DNA of 64,000 nt from Phallus indusiatus (GCA_027605045.1 JAQFWX010000025.1:372001-436000), one strand, 5' to 3'. Counted from the stretch's first letter, positions 14,101 to 27,429 are shown. The notes: generated by a model not told the origin, from the letters alone. Translations and numbers: made by a program.

Positions 14101-15318
14101 CTACCTTCTCTTTGTCGTTGGCCAATGTTGCAACCTGTTTTGCGCTTCGACCTTCCAAAATTTTACTATCAACGCTATCCAATAATACGGAATAGAGTTG
14201 AATGTACGAGGCGAGAACGGGCGGCGGGAATTTCGAGTAGTGAGGGGGGATGAAAGCCATTAGGTTTGCTAGTACATGTGCGCGCGATGGCTCCGAGATG
14301 TCATAGACCAACTGGTTCAACGACGATGACAACACCGTTAATTGTGCCCATGGAATTTTTGAGGCAAAATACGGTAACGCTTTGATCGGGATACGGTTGG
14401 GTAGAAGTGGTATTACGAGTAAATAATGGAAGAATTGGGTGAAAGGAAATGTCGGATTTTGAGCATCTGGAAACACTGTTGCTATACTGAGAATAGTAGC
14501 AACAATCCTTGCATTATAAACAGCATTTTCAAAAGGTGTTTTGGCAGAAACAGGCTTCTAGAGGTTAGTTTGAGAAGAGGATGTGATGTTGGAGACATAC
14601 CATAGCCGACAGTGATTGTCCTAGGTAGCGAAAAGCATTCTGACGTATGAGATACTGTGTCAACAGGGCAATCTGTTGTGAGCGCGAGCTCTCTGGATCG
14701 GTCGCGAAAGATGTCAATATTGTGTCCACTATTTGCAAGAACAATAGTGTTTGACCCGCGCTGAAACCAAGATTCAGACCATGTATGATATACAATACAG
14801 ATGCGCAACATACCTCGGTGATTTACACGAGTATTTTAAAACTGTAAGCGCGATCGGTTTCATGAGGGTTAGCCAATTTCCTCCGGCTGGTCCATCAAAT
14901 AGTCCCAATAAAACATCATGCTTCCTTCTCAACATTTCCCTCGACCATTCAGTCAATCTACTTTCATCCGTCCCCGAAAAAAGGAGAAGTCGAGTCCAAT
15001 TGACATACGTCATGGCCTAAGATGATGGACAGATAAGTTGCATAATGCCAGTGTACGATCAATCAGGAAGCCAACCTGCTCTCCATCAGGACCACGATCG
15101 AATGCAACCTTCAATTCATGTCTAACAGTACGTATTTTCTTCTGGGACCGAATCCAATTCTGTATCTTCTTAGCAGCTTCTTCCTTATTTCTCTCGTCTC
15201 GCCGGGAGCTCCTCAAAGCACGGGCACGATCTAGTAGGTCACCATGAGAGGATTGGGACTTGTTGCCACCGAGATTAATATTTCGTTTAGCTTTGGAACC
15301 TTCGTCAAACGGCAACAT
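11195..15318 (-). CDS. HECT E3 ubiquitin ligase of the UBE3C/HUL5 type
   Basis: HECT-domain ubiquitin ligase that extends ubiquitin chains on substrates at the proteasome. I traced 19 exons, all in frame, giving 1038 residues: 15076-15318, 14814-15016, 14601-14760, 13893-14557, 13757-13833, 13609-13704, 13250-13556, 13115-13195, 12919-13061, 12808-12865, 12579-12710, 12482-12526, 12333-12427, 12039-12275, 11847-11984, 11754-11796, 11564-11699, 11336-11509, 11195-11278. An IQ-like motif near the N terminus ([18 protein letters not shown]) is the UBE3C/Hul5 signature. The HECT domain starts near [12 protein letters not shown] and includes [31 protein letters not shown] and IKRQSQAFFDG. The active-site Cys is in [12 protein letters not shown], and the tail is [11 protein letters not shown]. 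Full length for the family. Confidence 0.95.
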
Positions 15319-15700
15319 TTACAGTAGACGAAAGTGGCTTTTGTCGGACAGACGTTGTGCGTTATGTAATCGCGATGACCATCACAGAACAGTGTTGGCG
15401 TCAGCGTTGTATTTTTAGTCACGACATGTAATCACGTGACTTTAAGATTTAGCAAAAATTTTGAATTGTCAAAGAAAGTCTTGCATAAAAATAAAAATAT
15501 AAATCTTTTCAATATGTTAACAAATTATACTATTGGAGATAACGGGCATCCATGCAAGTTGCCGCCGGCGGCAGCTGAAAGTTCGACATTCTGGTGCCAA
15601 ACCATTCAGGCAGTGACAAAATGGGCGCTTTGAAATCAATGCTCATACATTTCTCAACTCATTCCCAGTTGCCATCGACGTTCTTGTCTTTCGGTGAGAT
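15319..15700. other. Divergent promoter region
   Basis: 382 bp separate the UBE3C/HUL5 start (minus) from the MFS transporter start (plus). It is AT-rich at 15470-15520 and presumably holds both promoters. No open frame with family resemblance was seen. Confidence 0.6.
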
Positions 15701-18096
15701 ATGGAAGATGATGCGCAAAGTTTCGAGGAACAACCGTTCGATGCCCGCTCGCGGTTGGACAAAACGATAGACAAGATTGGCATGGGTGCGCACTTCACTT
15801 GCAATTCATGTCTTTCTTTTATGCACCTCTAGAACATAGGACCTTATCAATGGGCTTTACTCTCACTTTGTGGGTTTGGTGAGGATTCTACTCCCCATTT
15901 GTTAGGTTATCGATTAACACGGTTCTAGGCTGGCTAGCTGACAATGTGAGGCTTGGGTCTAATACTGAGCCATTTGGACTAACAGAGTTCCGTAGTGTTG
16001 GATACAAACCATCGCCATAATATTACCAAGAGTTCAACAACATTATGATATCCCTGATAATCAAATTGGTGGGCCTCCTTCCTTTGAAATGTTTTATAAT
16101 TACCTCAAATGATTGATGGCGTAATTTGCAGGTTCTCTGTCGTCTTCACTTTTCCTAGGCATGATGCTAGGTGCCATTGGATGGGGCACTTGTAGTGATT
16201 TGATGGGTCGTATTACCGCGTTTAATGCGACTCTATTTTTCACAGCTCTATTTGGCATCTTGGCCGGATTCGCTTCATCCTTCCTATTATTATGTTTCAT
16301 CCTATTCTGTCTAGGGAGCGCTGTAGGGGTAATGAGTAGATATTTTTAGAGATTGCTCCTTCACTTAAGATAATACCTTTTAGGGATCGATGCCGACGGA
16401 CGGAACCCTCCTAATAGAGCACATGCCCAATGGCAAACAGTACCTCCTTACTGCACTATCTGTATTCTTCAGTTTCGGATCCGTAGTATCGGCCTTGGTT
16501 GGAATAAGTATGTTTTTTACATATTGACTGAGACGTTATGGAGGATAACGCTACTCAGGTGTAATTCCGCGTAATTCATGTCGTGTAAGCGACGGCTCTC
16601 CTTGCTCTCCTGAACAAAACATGGGGTGGAAGTACATGCTGATTATTCTGGGCCTTTTGGTATATCCTTCGTGACCGCGCATTTGATTATTCTGATCGAA
16701 AGGCAGACATTGTTGATGTTTCTTGCTCGTGTAGTCTTCTTTCGACTGCACGAGTCACCCCGTTATTTGGTTCATGCAGGGCGACCGGAGGACGCTGTCA
16801 TGTCGTTACGAAAGATCACGGAGTTCAATGGCGGTAGTCTCATCATTGGCTTGGATGATGTGGAAGACATACAAGTGGATTCGACGCCAGAATCAGAAAT
16901 CCCCGATGAATTTCAAGAGGCTATATCACCTCTGCGCTCTTCCGCCAATGCGCGACATGATTATATCACGATTCAATCTCACCATCCCGACGGAGGTAGT
17001 TCTTCTAATCCTGAGGGAGAGGAGACCGATCCGTTCTTGAATGTCAAACATTCCAATCCAGCAGACACAGCTTCGGTTTTGACAAATTCTTCGCGCGTTC
17101 ATCTGGAGTGCCTGGAATCAAAACTTCCGAAATGGATAAGCAGACCACTTGAAGGGTGGTTATTCCGCATGCAGCTTGTCCTCTCCGGAGAGTGGCGTCG
17201 GACGACATTACTCATATGGTTCATTTGGTTTGCTATATCGCTAGGCAAGCTTCTCATCTACTCTTCTTGGCCTCATGTTGAGATAGGTTCTAGCTTTTAC
17301 GATGTTCAACGTATATTTACCCAAATTGCTAGAAACGGCAGGAGGAGACGATATAAAAGAAAGAGACCTAACAGAGGCGATGTGGGACATTGTCATATTC
17401 ACGTTAGCGGGTTGTCCTGGTGCCATAGTAAGCGAGTTCCTGTTATCTTAGCTTGATAACCGAATTTTGTAGTTTGGAGCTTATCTCGTCCGATCTCGAC
17501 TAGGTCGACAACATTCATTAGCATCAAGTACTCTAGTCACAGCAGCTTTTTGCATTGTATTCGCTATGGTGAATAATCGTTGGCTAACTCGGATAAGTAC
17601 GATTGGGATTAGTCTTAGCTCATCGGTAAGTGAATCTGTTTGCGAGTTACTATGCGATTTCTTACGATGGATGCCGTCAGACGATGTGGGCAGTATTATA
17701 TGGGTAAGTCCAACAACTTCCATCTCTCCCGCGTTATTTGATACGTCATTTCTCGTTTGAAGTATGACTCCAGAGATATTTGTTACAAAAGGTTAGTGAC
17801 GATCCTCCGCGTCGTAGCGAATATTGATTGAGGATTTCAGTACGTGGTACTGCATGCGGAACCGCTTCCGCCTTGTCTCGAGTGTAAGTAGTGGTATGAT
17901 TTGATTAAATTTCCTTTACTCATGGATATATGATAGTGGTGGAATGATAGCTCCGATAATGGGGGGAATCCTGCTTGGAATCGATCGTAAACTTCCTGTA
18001 TATGCCAGTGTCGTAATCTTTATAGCAGCAGGGCTTTGTGTATTATTACTGAGGATTCAAAACTGGAATTCCACAGGAAACAGTCTTATCCATTAA
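15701..18096 (+). CDS. MFS transporter, SV2/SVOP-like
   Basis: Twelve-helix major facilitator of the SVOP-like sugar-porter-related branch. The substrate is unknown. Fourteen exons give 571 residues: 15701-15785, 15840-15878, 15929-15945, 15996-16068, 16132-16328, 16384-16507, 16559-16659, 16707-17244, 17294-17427, 17473-17625, 17681-17703, 17763-17791, 17841-17883, 17937-18096. Family landmarks are IGMGPYQWALLSLCGFGWLA in helix 1, GTCSDLMGRITAF in loop 2-3, and ESPRYLVHAGRPEDA after helix 6. A long hydrophilic central loop (about 120 residues, acidic and Ser-rich) follows, then TMFNVYLPKLLETAGG. Exon 3 is only 17 nt. The intron 17245-17293 needs a GC donor to give SLAFTMFNVYLP. The stop codon is 74 bp from the stop of the convergent SEN15. 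Confidence 0.9.
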
Positions 18097-18170
18097 CATT
18101 TATTGTACGGCTATAGATATTGTAATTCTCTCGAACACGAACGTTTTAGCTTGTTTTCGCATACAACTGC

Positions 18171-18736
18171 TTAATTTGAAGGTTTTATGAGACCCTCCCC
18201 GATACGATAATAAACGATGGAGGAATCACTATGTGTAATAGCAAGATATATAGTACCCGGGTTTTTGAGTTCTGCGAATATAACTGACATCCTATAAGAA
18301 TGATGGTTAGCTTGCAATAACGAGACACCGTACACATACCAGTCCAAAGACAGCGACTCATCAAGTAAACATGGTATGATTATGCGTTCATCTGCCTGAG
18401 ATGATTTCGTATCTTCAGGGGAATTCAAGTTTGGAAGACAAAAGACGTACGGAGCTAGCTGGACGGCCTTTGTAGGCGACACGACCTGAAGAAGTCAAGT
18501 CATGAATCGTTATATCACTCCATTTATGAGCTATAGGGATTGCTATAAGACAAACCAAACACGTCCGAAATGGGATTATTCAAACCGTTTTCTAAGTCGT
18601 CGTACACCTGGAGAAGACAGGCTCGTAAGTGAGGATATCTGCCAATATATGGAGCAAGTATCTTCGATTGTTGTTACCTATGCTATAAGCTCGAGTTAAT
18701 TGAAGCGAAATATCTTACCGAGCTATAAGTGTTCAT
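18171..18736 (-). CDS. SEN15: tRNA-splicing endonuclease subunit SEN15
   Basis: Small structural subunit of the tRNA splicing endonuclease, which cuts introns from pre-tRNAs. Four exons (18719-18736, 18563-18661, 18340-18485, 18171-18291) give 127 residues, the usual size. The N-terminal exon encodes only MNTYSS. Family features are YPHLRACLLQVYDDL, the VVSPTKAVQLAPYVF strand, RIIIPCLLDESLSL, and the C-terminal core IYLAITHSDSSIVYYRIGEG ending near KP. It is divergent from GCN2 with 178 bp between starts. The six-codon first exon is inferred from the splice signals GTAAGA and CGAAG and from the frame, so the start is less certain than the rest. Confidence 0.85.
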
Positions 18737-18914
18737 TGTTGTGTCTTTCAACAAGTCATGAGCATATTCTTTGGCATCTGAGTCGGCTTGTGACCGGCTT
18801 GATCTTTCCTAGTGAACCAACCTTGGACTCCGAGTCATACCACTCGCACCTGGTCGAGCAATATGTTTGCCTAAGTGTCGAGGCTAATGGTCTTAGCGAC
18901 ACTCTGTTAGCTTG

Positions 18915-21900
18915 ATGGAGCTTTCTCAATCGCCAGCAGACAAACAGCAAGAAGAAATTGAAGCATTGCGTTCTATTTTTGAAGATGATTTTCTGCCACC
19001 ACCTCCAAAGGGAAATGCCTGGGGCGTCAAAGTAGGTTCTTTCACTGAAGTCGTGCTTCGAGGTTATAACAAATATACACGCTCCAGGGACCCCCTGAGT
19101 TTATGATTCGCATACGACATCCGGACCCTGAATGCTCTAACACAATTTACTTTGATCTCCACGTAACGTAAGAGCCGGATTCCCCAAATTTCAAGAGCAA
19201 AATCGACATTTTATTATCAAAAGATTTACTCAGAGATATCCTCATACTACACCTCATCTGAAAATTCATCGACCCGGATCCAGTCTTGGTTCCGCCGTTC
19301 AGCACGCTAATGCTCTGCAAGCTTTGATCAATGGCAAAGCAAAGGAGCTCGTGGGGAATTCCATGATTTATGACGTACGTGAATCCAACTATTTTGTGAA
19401 TTCCAAGGTTTAACGCTATACTAGATTTATGACTTTACTCGTGACTGGCTCAAGCAAAATGTGCAGGCCAAATTACCTTCCCAGTCCTTGGCTATTGAGA
19501 TGACAACAAGAAACGCACAACAAGAAGAGGTACCTCAGTATTTTGACACCCTTTTTTTATCGTATCATGACTTTAATATAATCCAGGCGCTCGCAAACCT
19601 TCAGCGACAGCAAGAAGAGAAGCATCTTGAAGAGCTTAAAGCTCAAATACATCTGGATTCATTGCGAAGAGAGGAATATCAACGTATTGAGAAGCAGAAA
19701 GCTAGAAACCGAAGTTCATCGGTAACATTCGAACCTGTTCACACCACCGAGATCCCTATAGAAGTTTTTCCCGACCCGATCCAAGTATATTGTTCGGGTC
19801 TGAAAGAAACCATAAAGTTTGATTCTTTGATGATGTTCAACCCCCAGACAGGTGAATTATAATCTGACGCATATTCTGTATCCCTTACCCTCTCGTTTAG
19901 AGTACTACGGGACTAGATGGAAAGCTGAACCAATTTCCGATGCTCCGCGAGGGTCCTTGTCCTTTGATCTCTACATAATATCGTTTGATAACCAGTATTA
20001 CGGATCGTTCAAGGGTCTGTAAATACTCAATGTGGTTTTTTCACATACTGACATATATGTATTCCTAAAGGTCAAAGGAAAATCAAGGAGTTTGCGCAAG
20101 TTTTACTAGTTCAATCCAGTATTCGGCACTCTAGTCTTTCCAACGTATATGCCGTCAAACTCTCCCTATCGTATCCCCCGAGATTAGCCATCTTAGTCGA
20201 AGAACAGCAACGAATGTCCATTGGTGACCTTCTGGAGACCGCAGATTCCCTAAGTGTACAGAAGACTACTGTAAGTCTTTTAACTGTTTATACCATATTG
20301 CAGCGTGATTCAAGGATTTTCAGGATTACTTGCAACAGATTCTCCCAGCTTTACATGCATTGCATGAACATGAGATAATGCATAAAGGTAAACTTCCTCT
20401 GAGAAGGTTTTTCTAAAGGCTGACACCTCTGGAAGGGATTACACCTGATAGTTTGAGTATGACTATTTCGAAGAATGCATCTTTTATAAAAGTGGAGAAA
20501 GCCTTTTGGCTAGTGACATTGCGTGATATGTACAAGTCGAATCCATTCGGACGAGCTCCAATCATTGACGACACTGAACTTCCTGAATCTTGGTTGGTCC
20601 ATGTGTATTGCTTGTTTATTTGCAATGTCTGAGGCCGAGTTATACATAGGTGGTCAGGAGAAGCAATGGATTCTCCATTACGTTATACTCCTACTAGGTG
20701 CGTCTCAGTTACTATCTTCAGACTTCAATAACATACGCTCATTATGGATCCAGAGATTTTTCCCAGTTGGCCGTGGTTTGTATTCAGATGCTTCTCGGTA
20801 TCAATGCTCCCCTTCGTTATATGGATCCGTATGTGGCCATGAAATCCCGTTCGTGTTGACACACGCTCTTCCCAAAAACATCCGCTAATATTCTAGTGAT
20901 ATTTAAAGAAACATTTCCTGAATCTATGAAAGAGCTCGTTACTCTGATGTGGGAGGCTGGTAAAAGAAAGAACGTGACTTACTTTGTGCTGCTCAACAAT
21001 TTCCCGAAGACCGAGCATAGACATTCGGATATCACCAGAACCTCACCGTCCGTGATAACATTGCAGGGAAAGTTTTGGGGAGGACGCGCGCCAGAACCGG
21101 ATGGCAATTCGCATTATACGGGAGGGTTTAATCGTCACAGCAGGTGGAGAGAAGATTGGGAAGAACTCGAACACCTTGGTGAAGGAGGGTTTGGTCGTGT
21201 TGGTATGGTTGTTCATTTTCGAAAGTGCGTTTTTCAGTTAATGGAATAAACTAGTCAAAGCAAGGAATAAGATTGACGGTCGGATTTATGCGGTAATTCT
21301 TTTAAAGGTCTTTTTGACCCTCAAATAGTTGACTTCTTATAGGTCAAGAAAATCAAATTGGTTAAGGCAGTGCAAGACGAGGATAAACTTTTCAGAGAAG
21401 TGAAACTCCTCAGTAGACTCCAGCACCGACATATAGTGCGCTATTATACCACGTGGCTGGAGACACCAGAGGGAGACGTCTCAGAATCAAGCTCAAATCC
21501 AGATTCTGAATTTTCAAGTAGTTCTCGTCGACAAAAGAGCAGCGACGATCCTTTTGCTATAGACCTCGATGAACTATCTCGTCATAGCAGAGGACACAGC
21601 ACATCCTTCCCCAGCATACATTTTTCGCGGACTCCGTCCGACCTGTCATCTTCGTCCAGTAATTCAGACAGCGACGATGAATCAAGAAGTCTATCACCTG
21701 TCTTATCTAGATATACAGAGAAGGCCGTGCTCTCACATCGGATATTATACATACAAATGGTATGCTTAACACATCAATCATCTATGAAAGTGCTCGAGTA
21801 GATGGGTTCTTACTTTGTCATATTAGGAATTTGTGGAGAGGCAAACGCTCATTGAGGTATGCTTAACTTATTTTTACGTTGTATCAGCTATAAATCCCTT

Positions 21901-24900
21901 TTTCTGTTAAGAGAATCGCCGAGGGGCTTAGTGAAGACGAAGCTTGGAGACTTTTTCACCAGATCCTTGATGCTCTGGTTCATATGGCCAATTTGGGAAT
22001 CGTATGTGACCACCTTCCAAAGACTGATTTCGCTTAACATGTTGTAATCGGCTAGTTGCATCGCGACAGTAAGTGTGTATGCTTCGCGTTGTATCGTACT
22101 AGTTTCATTCGTTGCCTCTAGTCAAGTGTGCCAATATATTTATCGGCGAGTCTACACTTTAGCATGTCTACAATTCTTAAGCTGAGATTTGTTATACAGA
22201 TAAGAACAATGATGTGAAAATAGGAGACTTTGGGTTGGCGACGAGCAGCTTAGCTTTACCTCCCGAGGTGTCTGAAACGACTTCACCTCATTTCTTTGGA
22301 GATATGACCTTGGATATTGGTACACGCCTATACACTGCGCCGGTCAGTAATGAGCTTTGATGCGAACCTCTATGTTTTACTCTCGTTCACTATTTAGGAA
22401 GTCATTAGCACCCGTTCGAAACATCATGGCGACCACAGAAAAGCCGATATGTATAGTCTCGGGATAGTTTTCTTTGAGATGAACTTTTCTTTCCGTACCC
22501 AATCGGAGCGTATCGTGGTTCTCGAGAAACTTCGAAAACCTGAAATTATCTTCCCAGAAGCTTGGAATGGACGTATCTTGCAGAGACAAAGTACGTTAAT
22601 AAGTTTTTGCGCCCTTCCTTTGCCTTATTAACATGTCTTCAGTCATAACGTCATTATTGCAACACGACGTAACCCTTCGTCCGACAGCTCAACAGCTAGC
22701 TTCAAGTGGGTTATTACCTTCCAGAATAGAAGATGAGCACTTCAGGGACGCATTAAGTGTCATGAGTAAGCTTTCTTGTCGAATGTTTGTTCTCTTTACT
22801 AAGACGAGATTTTTTTTAGCCCAGAAAGGCTCTGTGCATTATGCAGAGGTGTTAGGTTCTTTTTTTAACGAACCGTCCAACCCAACAGCTCTGATATATG
22901 ACCGGGACCCGCTCATCCCTCCATATTCGCCGCTTCTTCCTATCATCCAAGACCATCTCTCGTACATTTTCCGTCTTCATGGTGCAGTAGAGTCGTCCAT
23001 GCCCTTACTACTCCCAAACATCGACCGCGAAAAGTATGGTCCAAATGCGGTATATCTGTTGGACCGACAAGGCGAGCTGGTTTCTCTGCCTAGAAACGGC
23101 TTAATGCCCATGGCTCGTCGGGCGGCTCAATTAAATATAAGAAGGATCAAACGCTATCATATCGGGGACGTGTACAGCACCAGGTAATTATGATCGAGAA
23201 TCGTGATCTACTTTGACAACTAACACAGTCTATTCTAGAGTTGGAGGCGGGCATCCAATTGCGCGTAAAGCTGCTGTGGTCGACATTATCACTCCTGATC
23301 TTCATGTGGGAGCCTTTCCTGCTATAGCGGAATTAATTGGAATTGCGGACCAATGTCTGAGCGCATTCCCTGGAACGGAGCTTGCTGAGCATATTATATA
23401 TATAACCCATACAGACGGTCAGTATTATTCCGATATCTTGTATACCGATCCTGATCAGTGACACTAGTGAGGACGTGTCTGTTCAACAGGATTCCTGCTG
23501 CTCGAAGAGGCACTGTGAATGAGGTTCTCTCACAAAACAAGACATCTTGGCGAACGAAACGCGGTCTACTAGTTAAATCATACATACCCAAAGCAACATT
23601 GGACGAAATTGAAGTTCTCTGTGAACCAGGTACGTGACGAGCCTCTGTTTCCAAAAGTTGTTATTTACCTTTTCGTTTAGGTGATCCGGATACCATCCTA
23701 GCTAACGTTCAAAAGATATCTATATCACTTTACGCTGTTATTCATCCTATAGTGGACGAGATCAAGAAGGTAATCGACTATGTACGGTCCATTGGAGTCT
23801 CTCGTCCAATTCAGTTCCGGCCGCTTATGGATAGCAAAAGCTTTACGGACTCTGGCATCTGGTTTCAACTAGTCAGACCTTCGAAGCGTTCGGAGCTCAT
23901 TGCAGCGGGGGGACGGTGAGAATTTCTGTCATGATATGGAGTTGATCTAAATCTTATCACCCCAGTTATGACCATATGATCAAGAGTTTTGCTGATCCGT
24001 CCACTCCCGTCGAGCCTGTCAACGCGTTTGGTTTACAAATCGATGTGGAGAGAATAGCGGCCCACCTCGCCAGTCATCAAAGCGTCGCTATCACCAATTT
24101 GATAAGAGAGAAGAAGTCGTTTGGAGCGTTTTCCCCAAGACGATGTGATGTATATATCTACGTACGTTTCAGCCAACCATATTTGGTTAGTTTTCCTTTC
24201 CGCTAATTGTTCGGCATAAGTCCTTCCAAACAGGTCACTTGATGGAGAGGCTTGAATTGGCTTCTCTACTGTGGAGGAATAACATCAGCGCTGATATCAT
24301 GTATGAGAATGCATTGTGTAATGATGACGAAGATCATGTCAAACGATGCGCGGATGAGGGTATTCTGTGAGCTGGTTGGTTGTAAAACTTTTTTTCGCAA
24401 TTCATTTTCCTTCAGGTTCATTGTGTATACAAAGACTCGTTCCGACCAACCTGCATGCAAGGTGAAGTCTGTCTTACGCGAAAATGAGACTGGGGGTAAG
24501 CGTTATATGACTTTATTGCGCATCCTAATTATCTGATGGTTTTCTCTCTCTCTTTTTAACAGTATCTCGTTCTGAGCTTGTTCCTTACCTCCTGTCACAA
24601 ATTGCGGAGCAAAGAAAGATCGACATCTCATCATCCTCAACGTCTGGGAACTTAACTCTCCCAGCAACAGCAAAAGAGCACATACCCAGCGAAGACATTC
24701 AATTGATTCTTTTACAGGACGCTCACAGGAAGGTCAAGAAGCCGCCTAAAGGTGTCAAAGATGTCCTGAATCCTGCGAAAGAGAAGGCTGGTGACCGAGT
24801 GACTACCTTTAGTCAATCATTTCGTCAAAGTTTCAGTCAAGGTCTGCCCATTGTGGCGGTAGATATCCCCTCACCTGCATTCAATACGATGGTCAACGAT

Positions 24901-25089
24901 GCAAACTTGACTTGGCTTGTTAATGAAGAGGCTTGGAAAACGGTTCTGGTAGCTATGCCCGACATAGCCCCCGGAAGAGCCCTTGCTATACGGGAGGCTG
25001 TTTCGAAGAAAAAGGACGAAGGCAGAAAATACCTCATTCTATTCAACTTAAATGACGAACGAGCTTTCATATTTAATCTACAAACATAG
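18915..25089 (+). CDS. GCN2: eIF2-alpha kinase GCN2
   Basis: GCN2 senses uncharged tRNA and phosphorylates eIF2-alpha in the cytosol, starting general amino-acid control. More than 20 short introns split the gene. Domains in order: RWD from MELSQSPADKQQEEIEALRS (18915-19380), a charged coiled-coil, a pseudokinase (about 19900-21000), the kinase (21130-22770), a HisRS-like domain (22800-24500) and the C-terminal ribosome/dimer region ending at TAG 25087-25089. The kinase has the Gly-rich loop LGEGGFGRVVKAR, lysine in YAVKKIKL, the long Ser-rich insert typical of eIF2-alpha kinases (21450-21720), HRDIKCANIFID, GDFGLAT and GTRLYTAPEV. The HisRS-like part shows LPRNGLMPMARRAAQ. The intron 22146-22199 needs a GC donor. 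The kinase appears intact. Confidence 0.93.
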
Positions 25090-25177
25090 TGCGGAAACAC
25101 CTTCGTATCATAGGTATGTATATACGGATATGTTGTATAGTTGTATTATTATCACAAAACAATCATATGATATCAAC

Positions 25178-25638
25178 CTAATCACTGCAACACATTTCGC
25201 AAGGGCAGCATATGATGTCAGCACAGCCTAAGAAAATAAATGAACAAAACGAGTAAGAAACAAAGAAGGGTGGTACGCATACATTCGCAACAGTCCTATA
25301 GAAAGCGGAATGAGTTCGTCGAATGAATAAGAGAGGAAGAAAAGGGAAAGCGTACTTTGCAGCATTCGAAGCATAAGAAACATTCAACCATACCCAAGAA
25401 GCAGTCCTATCGTGTGTCCCTCAGGTTAGACAACCAAACGGCTTTCAGACGAGAGAATTTAGCTACACACCCGGGCGGCTCCTCCACCACGAAGACGCAT
25501 CAGCCTGTGGTTTTTGTGAGCGGCCTGTCGAGAATCAAGCTCGGCTTGTTCGATGGACGGTTGAACAGAGAGCACTACAGTCAAACAACGTCAAGCTCGC
25601 AGTCATTACAATAACTTTTTACAAAGCAGCTCACTCAT
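25178..25638 (-). CDS. Small Cys-rich protein with an RLRGGG motif
   Basis: Small protein of 77 residues from five exons: 25623-25638, 25471-25574, 25356-25406, 25283-25295 and 25178-25227. The N-terminal part is hydrophilic (SIEQAELDSRQAAHKNHR). It is followed by MRLRGGGAAR, then a tail with 16 Cys among its last 37 residues: DCFLGMVECFLCFECC, KDCCECCADIICCPCEMCC, ending in SD. From memory, very similar small proteins occur in many fungi without known function. The Cys pairs could be palmitoylated or bind metal. The 13-nt exon 4 is supported by GTATGC and TATAG borders and by the Cys pattern. The first exon (MSELL) is the weakest part. Its stop is 89 bp from the stop of GCN2. Confidence 0.75.
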
Positions 25639-26301
25639 TCCAGAAGATGCTTTGGGTTGCGTAACAGTGCTGGTAGTGGGCTTTGAGTTCATTTTCGTAT
25701 TTTGAACACAAGGTCAAATTGGGAGGTGAGTACAGCAGGCTGAAGGAAAAACTCAGGTGCGCCCCGTACGGCAGTTATATGTATTATATATACACACATA
25801 TATATATACCTGGCCATATGCCTGGTTGAAGGAACGACTCTTCGGCTGTGCTGCGATCACCGCAAGCGGCGCCTCGAGGTCGTTCAATAATTACATCTAT
25901 GTATGTATTACGCATGTTCATATATAACATGTAACATGAGAAGTCATCTAAGCCCCATGTGTACGCATGGAGACCATGCTTGGCTATCGAAGCCAGATGG
26001 CCATAATCCCTCAAGAAGAACAACTGAGGCGGTTTGCTTTCGAACTGCCGGAGTCTCACAAAGCAAAGTTTATCGTAATTTACTCAATTGGAGCTTTTCG
26101 ATTTGGATATTAGAAGAGGCACGTGTCCCCATTGAAATTGTTAGCCTTTAAAAATAGAGTAGCTAAGACGTCATAGATTTGTCGTGCGTACAGGTTCGGT
26201 GATATTGATGATGGCTGGGGTTGAATGAAAAAGGAAAGGGAGGGACGTAATCAAAAGGCAAATTTCGCACGTTGTAAACGTAGCATCACATATTGTATTG
26301 A
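25639..26301. other. Intergenic region, no gene seen
   Basis: 663 bp lie between the Cys-rich gene start and the ERG2 stop, both on the minus strand. A short AT dinucleotide-rich patch sits at 25780-25810. No coding frame with family resemblance was recognised. Confidence 0.55.
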
Positions 26302-27225
26302 TTACACCTTTCCTACCAATAAATTCTTCACAGTTTCACGAGCGGTGATTCTCGCTGTATGGTAAAAGGTAGGGAAATCGAGGGTAGAGAATAGGGTATC
26401 TGCTAAACCAAATGGTAACATGGGAGGTATCCATCCTGTAAGAAAAAAGATGCTTAGATGAACTATTCAAAGAAACGTCCTAACTGTGTTTCCGCCTACC
26501 TCTCGCATATTCAAGAGCAAAACAACCTTCGTGCATTTTGTACTGCTTTACTTGCCCACGAGGGAGGATATGAAGTGATCCCGGACCGTAAACCTGATCC
26601 CGCAGGCGTCAGTTCATTATTCAGAGCCCGTGAATATGAAATTCAGACTCGCCTCTTTTTCAACGGCTCCAGGAGCGAAAGCCCACTGTTCGCCAACAAG
26701 AATATTGAAGTAATCATCTGCAGTGTGGCGACCGGTGTGACCTTCTGTCCCCAACGGTGTGCCGAAGATAATGAGATACTCGGTGACAGAGGCGTGTATG
26801 ATGAGCATGGCTCCCATGGCACCCCCTGCGTTATTCAGGACCCAGTTCTCCGGAGTTGTCTCGGTTTGCAAAGCGAGGCGTGGTCTTTCACCTTCCGCAA
26901 CTGCATATGTTTGCGTCAAGTTGGATATGATGTGGTTGATTATAGAATTTGTGTCATTGTGATGCGTGGCGACCGCGTCGCGTGCGAGCTCATGCAAAAC
27001 TTCGGGATCGAAGACATAAAATTGCTCCTAATTTGTTAATAAGATTACTTTTACCTGGACAAGCAATTTCTTTATTTTTTTGAATGGACTGGGACATACC
27101 CTAATTGAATCCAGATAAGCACAACCGGCGACCACAAGACTGATTAAAGATCCAATTATCAAAAGCAAGTTAGTCCAATCGCGACTTTTGCGGACGGGCT
27201 GGTTTTTGTGAGTCGTTTTACCCAT
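26302..27225 (-). CDS. ERG2: C-8 sterol isomerase ERG2
   Basis: Delta8-delta7 sterol isomerase of ergosterol synthesis, an ER membrane protein related to the sigma-1 receptor. Four exons (27100-27225, 26653-27027, 26500-26593, 26302-26435) give 242 residues. Exon 1 carries a single N-terminal membrane helix ([19 protein letters not shown]). The core has [34 protein letters not shown] and [19 protein letters not shown]. It continues with [20 protein letters not shown] and ends [20 protein letters not shown]. Intron 2 (26594-26652) has a GC donor (GAG followed by GCGAGT), and no GT donor restores the frame. It is divergent from WBP11 with 204 bp between starts. Confidence 0.94.
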
Positions 27226-27429
27226 TTCTTCGAGTCAGTTGAATCAAGAGTTGAAAGAGGGTATTGAAATCGAACGAGGGTTTACATAAAAAATGGAATA
27301 TTCGTATAGTACGACACGAAAAGAGAATCCCAGCGCTTGCTCAATGCGCTCCTTAGGGTTTTTCGCCCCAGTCCTTACGTAAATTCCGTTGAGTAAACCC
27401 TTTTGGAATCAAAACTTCGCCTGCCGGTC

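Noticed and set aside
13823..14476. Separate 217-codon gene on the minus strand
   Set aside because: It is exon 4 (13893-14557) of the UBE3C/HUL5 ligase; flanking exons join it in frame.
26458..27039. Plus-strand open frame of 193 codons
   Set aside because: It is antisense to ERG2 exons, which match the family along their whole length; no motif in the plus-strand translation.
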